DNA of 64,000 nucleotides from CAYYMH01 sp964472785 (GTDB lineage: Bacteria > Zhuqueibacterota > Zhuqueibacteria > Thermofontimicrobiales > Thermofontimicrobiaceae), in NCBI GenBank assembly GCA_964472785.1, contig CAYYMH010000018.1, forward strand, positions 17,175-81,174, written 5' to 3'. Shown in pieces: positions 33,869 to 42,747 of this stretch. Numbering within the stretch: position 1 is the first letter of the stretch; each line of letters starts with the position of its first letter. Position numbers and translations under genes: made by a program. The notes below the pieces were generated by a model, which worked only from the letters and a program-made list of their open reading frames with translations, searched no databases and had not been told where the DNA came from.

Positions 33869-35470
33869 TTACTTTTCTTCTTCAGGCAAATATTTCAAGT
33901 AATCAGTGTCACCGTAGTGCTTTTGCAATTGATCCAGTTGCACTTGCAGTTTTTTAACCACATCCTGATAATCGGGATGATCGTACACATTGTTCAATTC
34001 GTGCGGATCATTTTTCAAATCGTACAATTCCCAGGCATCGATGTCGTAATAAAAATGTATCAGTTTATACCGCTTATTCCGTATCCCGTAGTGCCGCTTC
34101 ACCATGTGCCACGCCGGATATTCATAATAATGGTAATAAATTGACTCTCTCCAATCCTCCGGCGTATTATGCTGCAAAACACGGCGCATTGACCGCCCCT
34201 GCATATCTTTCGGAATGTTCACCCCGGCAAAGTCCAAAATGGTCGGCGCGAAATCCAGATTAAGCACCATATCCGTATCGTTCAAGTGCGGCATGATCTC
34301 TTTCGGATAACGAACCAGCAATGGCATTCGTAATGATTCTTCGTACATGAAGCGCTTATCAAACCAGCCGTGTTCACCCAGATAAAACCCCTGATCCGAT
34401 GTGTAAACCACCACCGTGTTTTCAGCCAGACCGCTTTTGTCCAGATAATCCAACACCCGACCGACATTTTCGTCCACACCAGCGATGGTGCGCAGATAAT
34501 CTTTGATATAGCGCTGATATTTCCATTTTGCCAGCTCTTTGCCTGTCAGATTTTTTTGCCGAAATGCGTCATTCCGCGGTTCGTAGATTTCATTCCACTC
34601 CTTCTTCTGCTCCTCAGTCATCCGGCTGTAAGCAGTTTTCCAGAATGCCGCGTCTCTTTTCTCCGCATCGGTCTCTGGCTCGTCCTCATAAGTCAGTTTC
34701 AAATCAAAATTGGGAAAGGTATCTTCTGCAATTTCCATCTCCTGTTCTTTGGCAGCAGCACTGCGGGTGTTGTAATCGTCAAAAAATGTTTCCGGGATTG
34801 GTAAATCCTCATCTTCATATTTCTTTAAATGCTTCAATTTCGGCATCCAGTTGCGGTGCGGCGCTTTAAAATGGAGCATGGTACAAAATGGCTTCTTCGA
34901 TGAGCGATTCTTCAACCAGTCCAGACAAACATCTGTGATAATATCGGTCGAGTGTCCTTCGATTCGTTTCCGCTCCCCCATCTCGATCATGTCGGGGTTA
35001 TAATACTGTCCCTGTCCCGGCAGAACATTCCAGTAATCAAATCCGGTGGGATCGCTTTTCAAGTGCCATTTGCCAATAATCGCGGTTTCATATCCTGCCT
35101 TTTGAAGCAGTTTGGGAAAAGTTTGCTGGCTACCGTCGAATTCGACCCTGTTGTCGATCAATCCATTGACGTGGCTATATTTTCCTGTCAAGAGAACAGC
35201 CCGGCTGGGCGCGCAAATAGAATTGGTCACAAAACTATTGTTAAACCGCGCTCCTTCCGCTGCGATTCGGTCTATATTCGGTGTTTGAATCAGGTTGCTG
35301 CCGTAAGCACTAATCGCCTGAAAAGCGTGGTCATCGCTCATGATAAAAAGAATGTTGGGTCGTTTTTGACCTTTAAAACAAGAAGTCAGCAGTGCCGGAC
35401 TGGCTAAAACACCGGCACCGATCCCCGCAGTTTTAATAAAATCGCGGCGTTTCATTTTTGGATCACTCAT
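33869..35470 (-). CDS. Exported arylsulfatase-type sulfatase
   Basis: A 533-residue sulfatase. The N-terminus is a twin-arginine signal (MKRRDFIKTAGIGAGVLASPALLTSC) with Cys31 as a possible lipid anchor. The active site has D46-D47 (FIMSDDHAF) and C86-A-P-S-R90, in which Cys is converted to formylglycine. Later metal and substrate motifs are GKWHLKSDPTG, VVYTSDQGFYLGEHGWFDKRFMYEE and the C-terminal WELYDLKNDPHELNNVY. It removes sulfate esters from sugars or glycosaminoglycans in the periplasm. The stop of the GH20 gene is 28 bases away, so the two are probably expressed together on a sulfated amino-sugar glycan. No maturase is in the window. Confidence 0.93.
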   Translation of the reverse strand: MSDPKMKRRDFIKTAGIGAGVLASPALLTSCFKGQKRPNILFIMSDDHAFQAISAYGSNLIQTPNIDRIAAEGARFNNSFVTNSICAPSRAVLLTGKYSHVNGLIDNRVEFDGSQQTFPKLLQKAGYETAIIGKWHLKSDPTGFDYWNVLPGQGQYYNPDMIEMGERKRIEGHSTDIITDVCLDWLKNRSSKKPFCTMLHFKAPHRNWMPKLKHLKKYEDEDLPIPETFFDDYNTRSAAAKEQEMEIAEDTFPNFDLKLTYEDEPETDAEKRDAAFWKTAYSRMTEEQKKEWNEIYEPRNDAFRQKNLTGKELAKWKYQRYIKDYLRTIAGVDENVGRVLDYLDKSGLAENTVVVYTSDQGFYLGEHGWFDKRFMYEESLRMPLLVRYPKEIMPHLNDTDMVLNLDFAPTILDFAGVNIPKDMQGRSMRRVLQHNTPEDWRESIYYHYYEYPAWHMVKRHYGIRNKRYKLIHFYYDIDAWELYDLKNDPHELNNVYDHPDYQDVVKKLQVQLDQLQKHYGDTDYLKYLPEEEK

Positions 35471-35498
35471 TGAATACCTCTCTTTTTATTTGTTGAGT

Positions 35499-37844
35499 TT
35501 ATTTATCTAATGTCGAAAAAATCATTTTTGGTGAAATTAATTCTTTTGCAATTGCGTGACCCTCGTACAGCACTTCCAGTTTCTCACCACCGCCAGATTG
35601 AAGATATTGGACTTCGAAGGGATGTCTTCCTTTATTCAGCACAACGCTCCCGGACTTTTCAATGGCGCCGTGCCTGCCATCGTTATCAATAATCAGATTG
35701 TTATTAATGAATAATTTGCTGCCATCGTCCGAGATGAGCGAAAACGTGTATTCACCGCTTTGGTCTATTTCAAGAAATCCCTTAAATACCATTGCATAAT
35801 ATGCCCCTCTTTGACCGATTTTGTCCAAATCAAAATGGTAGCATTTTCCCGTTTCAGCCGGATTCAACTGACTGAAATCCGGCAGGCTGTCCCACTTACC
35901 AGTGTAATACTCGAATTGCATTCCGTTTCTTTCCTGATCCACCAAAATAAATCGCTCGATCACCACATTGCTCATTTTACCGTTATTCATGACAGTCCGC
36001 GCTTTGAGAATAGCGTCGCCGGGAATGTCAATCGGCTCTTGGTAAAATTTTGCATCCAGCGCCGGTACCGAACCGTCCATTGTGTAATAAATTTCCGCGT
36101 TCTGAACCGGCTTCCGCATCGCGATTTTAGTCTTTCCAAAAATAACAGATTCGCCGCCAACATTACCGGGCGTTGGCACGCGATAATTGATGTCGGCGTG
36201 TTTCAATCGGTCGAAGTGTTTTTCCATTCTATTTATAAACTGCATATAATTTCGATCATCCTTCGGAGACCAAACCACTTCCGCCAGAGCGGAAAGTCTG
36301 GGCAGCAACATGTATTCAGCATGTTCTGGAGTCGGAATGTATTCAGTCCACAAATTCGCCTGAGCGCCCAAAATATGATGCTTTTTTTCGGGAGCAATAT
36401 CGGGTGGAATCGGTTCAAATGCATACACTTTTTCCAGCGGCAGATATCCACCGATTGCTTCCGGTTCACCGTATTTCCCCTGATAATAATCAAAATAACA
36501 GTGCGTTGTTGGTGACATCACCACATCGTGTCCGGCATTGGCAGCCTTAATTCCACCGTCAATACCCCGCCATGACATGACCGTTGCGTTGGGCGCTAAT
36601 CCGCCTTCTAAAATCTCATCCCAACCGATCAGTCGTCTGTCGCGTGAATTCAGATATTTTTCGATGCGCCGGATAAAATAACTTTGGAGCTCATGTACAT
36701 CTTTTAAATCCTCATCTTTAATTCGTTGCTGGCATTTGGGGCACTTCTTCCAATTTTCCTTGTAAGCCTCGTCACCGCCGATGTGAATAAATTTTGAGGG
36801 AAACAAATCCAGCACTTCGTCTAACACGTTTTGGAGGAAAATAAAAGTGCTGTCATTGCCGGCGCAATAAATGTCTTTGATAGGCCAATAGCCGCCGGTC
36901 GCTACGGTAAACGGTCCGCCAAAGCAGGACAACTCCGGATAAGCAGTTAATGCCGCCAGTGCATGTCCCGGCATTTCGATTTCAGGAACGACTGTAATGA
37001 ACCGTTTCCGAGCGTACTCGACAATTTCTTTCACATCTTCTTGTGTGTAATATCCGCCGTAGGTCGGCTCTTCCCCTGACTGTTGCGGCTCTCGTTCCCG
37101 CCAGGTGATGCCGCTCCGGTCCACCCGCCATGCGCCGATTTCAGTTAACTTTGGATATTTCTTAATTTCGATGCGCCAGCCCTGATCCTCAGTCAGATGC
37201 CAATGAAACGTGTTCAACTTGTGCATCGCCAAAATATCGATATATTTTTTCACAAACTCTTTGGAGAAAAAATGACGGCACACGTCCAAATGCATACCCC
37301 GCCAGGTAAATCTTGGCTTATCCGTAATTTCGACACAGGGAACCTGCCACTGCATACCCAAAACCTTCTGCTCTCGTTCGATTTCCTCCGGAAAAAGTTG
37401 TCGCAGCGTCTGAACGCCATAAAACAATCCGGCTGGCTTTTGAGCGATGATTTCGACACCATCTGTTCTAATATTTAATTTATATCCTTCATCGCCTAAT
37501 TGCTTCTCCGAATCATTTAACCTCAATAAAATCGAATTTGAATCACCTTGTCTTTGGTCAATCTTTCGGGATTCCAATTGAAAACCGGTTGGTTTGTTGA
37601 GCAAAATCTGCAAATAATCCGCGACTAAATTGGCTTTTTCTTCTTCAGTAACAATTAAAATTTTCGTCTGCGGATTTAATATAAATCTGCCTTGTTTGGG
37701 CTGAATTTTGGTTGGTTTTGGAATCACGGAAATCTCCTTCATTTTTGGTGGTTGCTTAGATTTTTTCATTTTTCCCATTTGTGCGCAAGCTGCAATTATC
37801 ACAAGTAGTGCAATCGTGACTAACTTGATTTGATATTTTATCAT
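35499..37844 (-). CDS. GH20 beta-N-acetylhexosaminidase lipoprotein with PA14 domain
   Basis: Releases terminal N-acetylglucosamine or N-acetylgalactosamine. It has 781 residues. A lipobox lies at Cys20 (VIIAACAQ). The GH20b domain spans ~35-170. The catalytic barrel spans ~175-540 with WRGMHLDVCRHF, FHWHLTEDQGWRIEI and the catalytic pair D358-E359 in FIHIGGDEAYK. A chitobiase-type C-terminal domain follows at ~560-640 (AEIYYTMDGSVPALDAKFY), then a PA14 carbohydrate-binding domain (GEYTFSLISDDGSKLFINNNLIIDNDG). GGAGG lies five bases before the ATG. It is encoded between the GH36-like enzyme and the sulfatase. Confidence 0.95.
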   Translation of the reverse strand: MIKYQIKLVTIALLVIIAACAQMGKMKKSKQPPKMKEISVIPKPTKIQPKQGRFILNPQTKILIVTEEEKANLVADYLQILLNKPTGFQLESRKIDQRQGDSNSILLRLNDSEKQLGDEGYKLNIRTDGVEIIAQKPAGLFYGVQTLRQLFPEEIEREQKVLGMQWQVPCVEITDKPRFTWRGMHLDVCRHFFSKEFVKKYIDILAMHKLNTFHWHLTEDQGWRIEIKKYPKLTEIGAWRVDRSGITWREREPQQSGEEPTYGGYYTQEDVKEIVEYARKRFITVVPEIEMPGHALAALTAYPELSCFGGPFTVATGGYWPIKDIYCAGNDSTFIFLQNVLDEVLDLFPSKFIHIGGDEAYKENWKKCPKCQQRIKDEDLKDVHELQSYFIRRIEKYLNSRDRRLIGWDEILEGGLAPNATVMSWRGIDGGIKAANAGHDVVMSPTTHCYFDYYQGKYGEPEAIGGYLPLEKVYAFEPIPPDIAPEKKHHILGAQANLWTEYIPTPEHAEYMLLPRLSALAEVVWSPKDDRNYMQFINRMEKHFDRLKHADINYRVPTPGNVGGESVIFGKTKIAMRKPVQNAEIYYTMDGSVPALDAKFYQEPIDIPGDAILKARTVMNNGKMSNVVIERFILVDQERNGMQFEYYTGKWDSLPDFSQLNPAETGKCYHFDLDKIGQRGAYYAMVFKGFLEIDQSGEYTFSLISDDGSKLFINNNLIIDNDGRHGAIEKSGSVVLNKGRHPFEVQYLQSGGGEKLEVLYEGHAIAKELISPKMIFSTLDK

Positions 37845-37902
37845 GAATACCTCCGGTGCGTTTAAAAAAATAGGTGATATCTTTTAGGCTCAATTAATGT
37901 TA

Positions 37903-38055
37903 ACCACAAAGCTCCCAAAGAATGCACAAAGGTCACAAAGTTTTCTTGATTATTTAAACCACATTTACTTTCAAAATAAATATCATCGATGTTCAATCAA
38001 CAAAATAAAAAAATATTCACTTTGTGTGCTTTGTGAAATCTCGGCGATCTTTGTG
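37903..38055. repeat. Inverted pair of dispersed repeat fragments
   Basis: ACCACAAAGCTCCCAAAG with GCACAAAGGTCACAAAGTT on the left is roughly the inverse of CACTTTGTGTGCTTTGTG with GATCTTTGTG on the right. The ~76 bases between the arms are AT-rich. The family resembles the repeats near 44003-44380. Confidence 0.55.
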
Positions 38056-38086
38056 TTTTTATTTTTTAATTAAAGTCATCACAAAA

Positions 38087-38168
38087 TGGTTTTAAGATTT
38101 CTCCTTTTTATCCTCTCTTGCTAATAGAGGACTCAAATGAGTTCTTATAATAGAAAATCTTAAAACCA
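38087..38168. other. Structured intergenic element (three-stem hairpin)
   Basis: A perfect 14-bp outer stem (TGGTTTTAAGATTT with AAATCTTAAAACCA) encloses two inner hairpins: TCCTCT/AGAGGA and ACTC/GAGT. It lies 37 bases after the stop of the GH36-like gene on its strand. It could be a terminator (only TTTT follows), a stability element or the remnant of a small mobile element. Confidence 0.6.
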
Positions 38169-38205
38169 CTTTCACATTAGTATAAACACTCAATCATAAA
38201 AAACT

Positions 38206-40950
38206 CTATTTATTAAACACAAAATTTTTCAATTTAATCGTTCGGCGAATTTGCCCGGGAGCCCAGGGTTTCGGCGGCATCGGTCGTTTTGTTAAAATTT
38301 CGACTAATTCGAAATTTACCGTCTTCAATTCCTTTTGCTGATTTCCGACCAACCAGATCGAACCTATTAATTTCAACGCTTCCCTTTTTTGAGCAGATTG
38401 AATCTTAATGTTCATCTCATTTTTTCCGCGAACTAAATCTGTCTTGTACCAAGCCCATCGGTTTTTCTGTTTCTCAACTTCGGGATCTATTTGTTTTCCG
38501 TTGTTTTTTATTTGAATTTTTAATTTAGGAAGTTCCGTATTTTTGTCAATCGGTTCCAACAACATTGCCATTTGTGCGGATGCCATGCTTTGAGGAATCG
38601 CAATGGTTATATCAACCTCTGCTTTATGTTTACCGCAATTAAATTGGACATCATAATCGGATAAAACAGGTTGTGGCTCTTCAAATATGTTGCCAACTTC
38701 ATGCAAGTCCAATTCGACTTGATCCAGTTTCATCCGGTAAATTTTCTCGGGATTTAACAGTCTTACCGTACCTGTTTTTTCAAAAATCCCGATTTCATAA
38801 TTTTGGTCATTTACATGTTGCTCTTCGAAAATGACACTGGCAAGTAACGGTCGGTCACTGCTTTCAAGCGGATAAATCTCATAGACAGCAGTTTCATATC
38901 CCTCCAATTGTATTTGAATTTTCGCTCCGGCAGCGTACAGTCGAGGCGAAATCCAGTGTGTCGGATAAACCCGCTCCAAAACCAGCGACGCAGCTTTGGG
39001 GCACAACCCCATTTCTTCAGAGAGCACAACATTGAGCACATCTTTCTCAATCTTCGGATTCCGCGCTGCGATGATTCCGTTGTGTCTGTCATAATGAACA
39101 TAGCCGTAAGTTTTTCTTTCACCAGGATCACCGCCGATCATTTCGGTATTTTTAAGTATTGGGAAACGGTCTTTTGCCCAGTTGATTGATTCTGCCAGGG
39201 CACGCCATTCATCATCTGTGAGTAAATCCGGCGAAATATAAAACTCCCACATGGAGACACCACGCGCGAAATAGAGCAACGCATTATCGGTGAATTTATC
39301 TAATGGCTCTGCTTCCCCGCCTAACTTTTGCAGATTCCCTTTGATGATGCCATGCGTCATCAAATTGGCAATGGGGAACCAGAAATTCTTTTTGTGAAAA
39401 TCTTCGTAAAGCACAAAATCACGATACGTGATCGCGCCGTCTCTCCGGCTGATCGAAGGCACATTGGCATAGCCGTAATCGTAACCCTGCATCCAAATTT
39501 GATTGGCATATTTTAGCCACCAGGGACTGAGCCAGGTCCCGGACGTGATGTTCAGAAAAATATCAGGATTCTGTTCCCGCACCGCCTCGCACATTTCAAT
39601 GACCGATTCCATGACTGCCCGCCGTGAATAAATCCCGACCGGATGTCCGTGATCCGGCTCACTGCACGAAAACTGGATACCATCCCATTTGTAATAGCCG
39701 ACATCATCCTCGGTGACAAAATCCACTACGCGTTTTTTGAACAGCTCCTTGTAATTTTTCCCAGCCAGACATAATTGATCCCCAATGACTTCGTAACCGT
39801 GATCTTTCATCCAGTTAATTCGCCAGTCCCGATGCGAATACCCACCGATGGGTCCGAACCAGATACCAAGATCAGTGCCAATTTTCTCCAGCGCCTTCGA
39901 AATTGGTAACAGGCCATTGGGGAACTCTTTTTTGCGCAACACCCAATCGCTGCGATAAACATCCCAGCCATCATCCAGCACAAAAGCGTCCAACTGAATC
40001 CCATATTTTTCAATCATATTTTTTTTGAATAAATCGATGATGCGCAATGTGTTTTCTTCATTCATAATATGCAAGGAATCGTTGACCATCTCCGGCGCTC
40101 GTAAATCGTACCAGCTATTGTACAGCGAATATGGTTTAAGTGGTGCTACACGAATATGGTTCAGATAATTCATGAACCACTTTTTCACATGTTGATCCGG
40201 CGTTAGTGCAATAACAACCCAATCACTTTCGATCCATTCTCTTCCAACACGCGTTCCTATTTCCTGTCCGCACCTGAAATGAAGTTTACACACTGTTTTT
40301 TTCACGATTTCATTTGAAGAAGTCGGGTATTCCAATCCAAAAAAAGTGCCGCTCTCTTCAAATTTCAATGCTGCCGGTTGTCCAAAACCACCAGGTTTAA
40401 TGACCTCGCCTTTACCAAACAGCTGAGCATCGAGCGGATAAATTTTTCGGAGAAAATGTTTACCAAAAATAGTATCGCAGATTGCAATTTTCTTTTTCAC
40501 ATAAAACCAACCTGGTTTTATTTTATAAATTAATTTTAATTGAAACGGTGAATTAATGCCTTGCAGGATAAAATGCGTTTCAGTGCCCCCTTCGGCATGT
40601 GCAATTTCCTGCTGATTCAATAGACGAAAATCTTTTTTGGATAGAAGCAGGGGGTTTTCGGCGTTATTCATTTTTCCGGGAGGCCGCCAGCCGGTCCACA
40701 TCAAATCCAGCGTAAAATCAGCATCGGTTTTTAACTGTTCCGGCTCATCCCCGTTCTTGTTTTCTAATAAGTCATAAGCTAACTGATCGTTCTCAAAAGA
40801 TATTAAACAGCGCAGCTTATCATTTTCCAATTTATATTGGACAGCATCAACTGATTTGGTTTCATTAGCTAATAAAATTGAATAAACTGATAACAGGAAA
40901 AAGAAAATCAATCCCCACAAAAACGTCATTCGTTTTAAGCTCATACTCAT
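38206..40950 (-). CDS. GH36-like (clan GH-D) glycoside hydrolase, probable alpha-galactosidase type
   Basis: A 914-residue exported enzyme; ATG at 40950 follows GAAGGA, and an upstream in-frame TTG is less likely. The signal peptide is MTFLWGLIFFFLLSVYSILLA. An N-terminal beta-sandwich is followed by a central (beta/alpha)8 barrel with DAFVLDDGWDVYRSDW, LGIWFGPIGGY and the nucleophile motif YYKWDGIQFS of clan GH-D, then MQGYDYGYAN. The C-terminal ~200 residues are beta domains. Members of GH36 and relatives hydrolyse alpha-linked galactose or N-acetylgalactosamine. Given the neighbouring GH20 and sulfatase, alpha-N-acetylgalactosaminide or galactoside cleavage on a complex glycan is plausible, but this is inference. 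Confidence 0.82.
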   Translation of the reverse strand: MSMSLKRMTFLWGLIFFFLLSVYSILLANETKSVDAVQYKLENDKLRCLISFENDQLAYDLLENKNGDEPEQLKTDADFTLDLMWTGWRPPGKMNNAENPLLLSKKDFRLLNQQEIAHAEGGTETHFILQGINSPFQLKLIYKIKPGWFYVKKKIAICDTIFGKHFLRKIYPLDAQLFGKGEVIKPGGFGQPAALKFEESGTFFGLEYPTSSNEIVKKTVCKLHFRCGQEIGTRVGREWIESDWVVIALTPDQHVKKWFMNYLNHIRVAPLKPYSLYNSWYDLRAPEMVNDSLHIMNEENTLRIIDLFKKNMIEKYGIQLDAFVLDDGWDVYRSDWVLRKKEFPNGLLPISKALEKIGTDLGIWFGPIGGYSHRDWRINWMKDHGYEVIGDQLCLAGKNYKELFKKRVVDFVTEDDVGYYKWDGIQFSCSEPDHGHPVGIYSRRAVMESVIEMCEAVREQNPDIFLNITSGTWLSPWWLKYANQIWMQGYDYGYANVPSISRRDGAITYRDFVLYEDFHKKNFWFPIANLMTHGIIKGNLQKLGGEAEPLDKFTDNALLYFARGVSMWEFYISPDLLTDDEWRALAESINWAKDRFPILKNTEMIGGDPGERKTYGYVHYDRHNGIIAARNPKIEKDVLNVVLSEEMGLCPKAASLVLERVYPTHWISPRLYAAGAKIQIQLEGYETAVYEIYPLESSDRPLLASVIFEEQHVNDQNYEIGIFEKTGTVRLLNPEKIYRMKLDQVELDLHEVGNIFEEPQPVLSDYDVQFNCGKHKAEVDITIAIPQSMASAQMAMLLEPIDKNTELPKLKIQIKNNGKQIDPEVEKQKNRWAWYKTDLVRGKNEMNIKIQSAQKREALKLIGSIWLVGNQQKELKTVNFELVEILTKRPMPPKPWAPGQIRRTIKLKNFVFNK

Positions 40951-41026
40951 TTTTTCCTTCAAATGATTATATTAAAAGTTAATATTTCTCATTGGAATTT
41001 TTTGACTTTTTTTGGTATTTCTTTAT

Positions 41027-41055
41027 GCCTTTGAGTCTTGATGGCTGAACAGTTA
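41027..41055 (+). repeat. Dispersed repeat fragment
   Basis: GCCTTTGAGTCTTGATGGCT then GAACAGTTAC matches CTGTGACTCGGTGGCTGAATAGTTAC at 44239-44275 over most positions. Confidence 0.55.
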
Positions 41056-41073
41056 CAAATTGACTCGATTATT

Positions 41074-42516
41074 TTATTTTAAGGATTCAACCAATGCTTT
41101 GAGAATCCGATAATAATCCTCACATCCTTTTTTGAAACTATCAATGTTGATGCGCTCATTATCACCATGAATCCGCTCCAAATCACTGACTGTCACCCTG
41201 ATCGGCGCCAGACCGAATGACCGGTGTCCGTGTTTTCTAAAAAAGTAGTTATCCGAGCTGGCAATGAACAGGAACGGTGAAACGATTATATTTCTTCCGT
41301 ATTGCTTTTTAAGCTCTGCCTGAAGCGTTTGCTGAATAATATGATAATCCGAGGTTGAAAATTGCTGACAATTTATCTGTTGAAAATCAACATGTTTAGG
41401 AACAATTCGCTTGATTAATTCGGTCAGGTTTTCACAATCGTAAACAGAGTTAAAACGAATATCGCACGTGAGTGTCGCATAATTCGGGATTACGTTTACT
41501 CCCAGCCTTGACACAGGATTATATTTTTTCTTACGTTGCGATCCAATCAATCGCCTGATAAATGAACCGCGTTTTTTATCTTTATCGAAAACGCCACTCA
41601 TTTTATCTGTTGAAATATTGGTTACGTTCAACGAAGTTCGGAACAGATCAGGGATGCCTGTCACCCGCGTGATAATGTTAAAAAGCAGATAAGTGCCGAT
41701 CCTCGTTCTGAACAGAAATTTTCGAAGTCCTGGTAAATCGCCAATCAAACGTATAATTTTATTATGGCTTTGTTCGAATAAAATGTTAATAAAGTTAGCG
41801 ACTGAATTTTCAACTCTTAAGGGAAAAGGATAGCTGGTTAATTTTTGAGCCACTTTGGCAGCTTGGATCACCGGATTGTTTTTACCGGACTTACTGGCGA
41901 TTGATCCGTGTCCTCCTTTTGAATGCACTGTCATCGACAACCAGAGTAACCCTTTTTGTTCAGCTTCATACAGAAAAAGATCGCCTTCAAATATTTCGGG
42001 AATTTTCATACAAAATCCGCCCTCTCCCAACACAATCAAATTTTGGTACCCCTCGTCTTCGAGATATTTGACATAAAACTTGGCGCCATTTTCAGAGGAC
42101 GTTTCTTCCTGAACAAGCGAGCAGAATTTGATGAGTTCCTTTTGTGAATGATTTTCTTTTACTAGCCGGAGGAAAGCATAAGCCTGAAGTACCCCGATAG
42201 ATTTCATATCCAGAGCGCCTCTGCCATACAAATACTTTCCGTCAATATGGCCGCTAAACGGATCGTAATCCCAGCCTTCCCGGTTTGCAGGCACCACATC
42301 CAGGTGATTCTGCAGCAGAATCCGTTCTTTTTGATTTGGATTCGATACAGTTTCAAAATTTTGGAATGAGTCTGAGGAGACGACTTGATTTTTCACATGA
42401 TATTTTGAAAAAACTGATGACCAAAATTGGCAAGCTTCATGGTCGTTCTGACTATCAGTGGTATCAATTTGCAGATATTTTTGCAGCACAGCAACCGGAT
42501 CTTTCAGAATATCCAT
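41074..42516 (-). CDS. M20-family metallopeptidase
   Basis: A 480-residue zinc peptidase of the M20/ArgE/CPG2 group. ATG at 42516 is chosen because GGAG lies upstream at proper distance. Di-zinc site residues appear as H71-L-D73 (QNHLDVVP), D103 (RGALDMKS), E137-E138 (VQEETSS) and a distal His. The small dimerisation domain is in the middle, with SMTVHSKGGHGSIASKSGKNNP at its edge. There is no signal peptide, so it acts in the cytoplasm on dipeptides, acylated amino acids or similar substrates. It is monocistronic between repeat-bearing spacers. Confidence 0.9.
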   Translation of the reverse strand: MDILKDPVAVLQKYLQIDTTDSQNDHEACQFWSSVFSKYHVKNQVVSSDSFQNFETVSNPNQKERILLQNHLDVVPANREGWDYDPFSGHIDGKYLYGRGALDMKSIGVLQAYAFLRLVKENHSQKELIKFCSLVQEETSSENGAKFYVKYLEDEGYQNLIVLGEGGFCMKIPEIFEGDLFLYEAEQKGLLWLSMTVHSKGGHGSIASKSGKNNPVIQAAKVAQKLTSYPFPLRVENSVANFINILFEQSHNKIIRLIGDLPGLRKFLFRTRIGTYLLFNIITRVTGIPDLFRTSLNVTNISTDKMSGVFDKDKKRGSFIRRLIGSQRKKKYNPVSRLGVNVIPNYATLTCDIRFNSVYDCENLTELIKRIVPKHVDFQQINCQQFSTSDYHIIQQTLQAELKKQYGRNIIVSPFLFIASSDNYFFRKHGHRSFGLAPIRVTVSDLERIHGDNERINIDSFKKGCEDYYRILKALVESLK

Positions 42517-42664
42517 ATCAGGTCTCCAAGAGCACATATTCTCAAATCATTTGCGTCGCTTATTTCTGAAATTTAATTCAAATTTTCAAAAGTAAGCCTG
42601 ACTGTTGCAATATCATTGGATGAAATAAAGATAAATAAAATAAATTTAAGAATCAATTAATTAC

Positions 42665-42693
42665 TTGCAAAAATTATATTTTTTTGTTATCAT
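42665..42693 (+). promoter_or_regulatory. Promoter of the L-2-hydroxyglutarate oxidase gene
   Basis: TTGCAA (42665-42670) and TATCAT (42688-42693) are 17 nt apart, 55 bases before the start codon. Confidence 0.55.
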
Positions 42694-42747
42694 TATTAAC
42701 CGAATTGAGAAATAACTTCGAACCATCGATAAAAAAATAGTCAGGAA

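Larger units (their letters stand above)
37845..38205. other. Intergenic region between GH36 and GH20 genes
   Basis: A 361-base spacer with no gene. It holds an inverted pair of dispersed-repeat fragments (37903-37942, rich in CACAAAG; 38019-38055, rich in CTTTGTG) and the structured element at 38087-38168. Confidence 0.6.
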
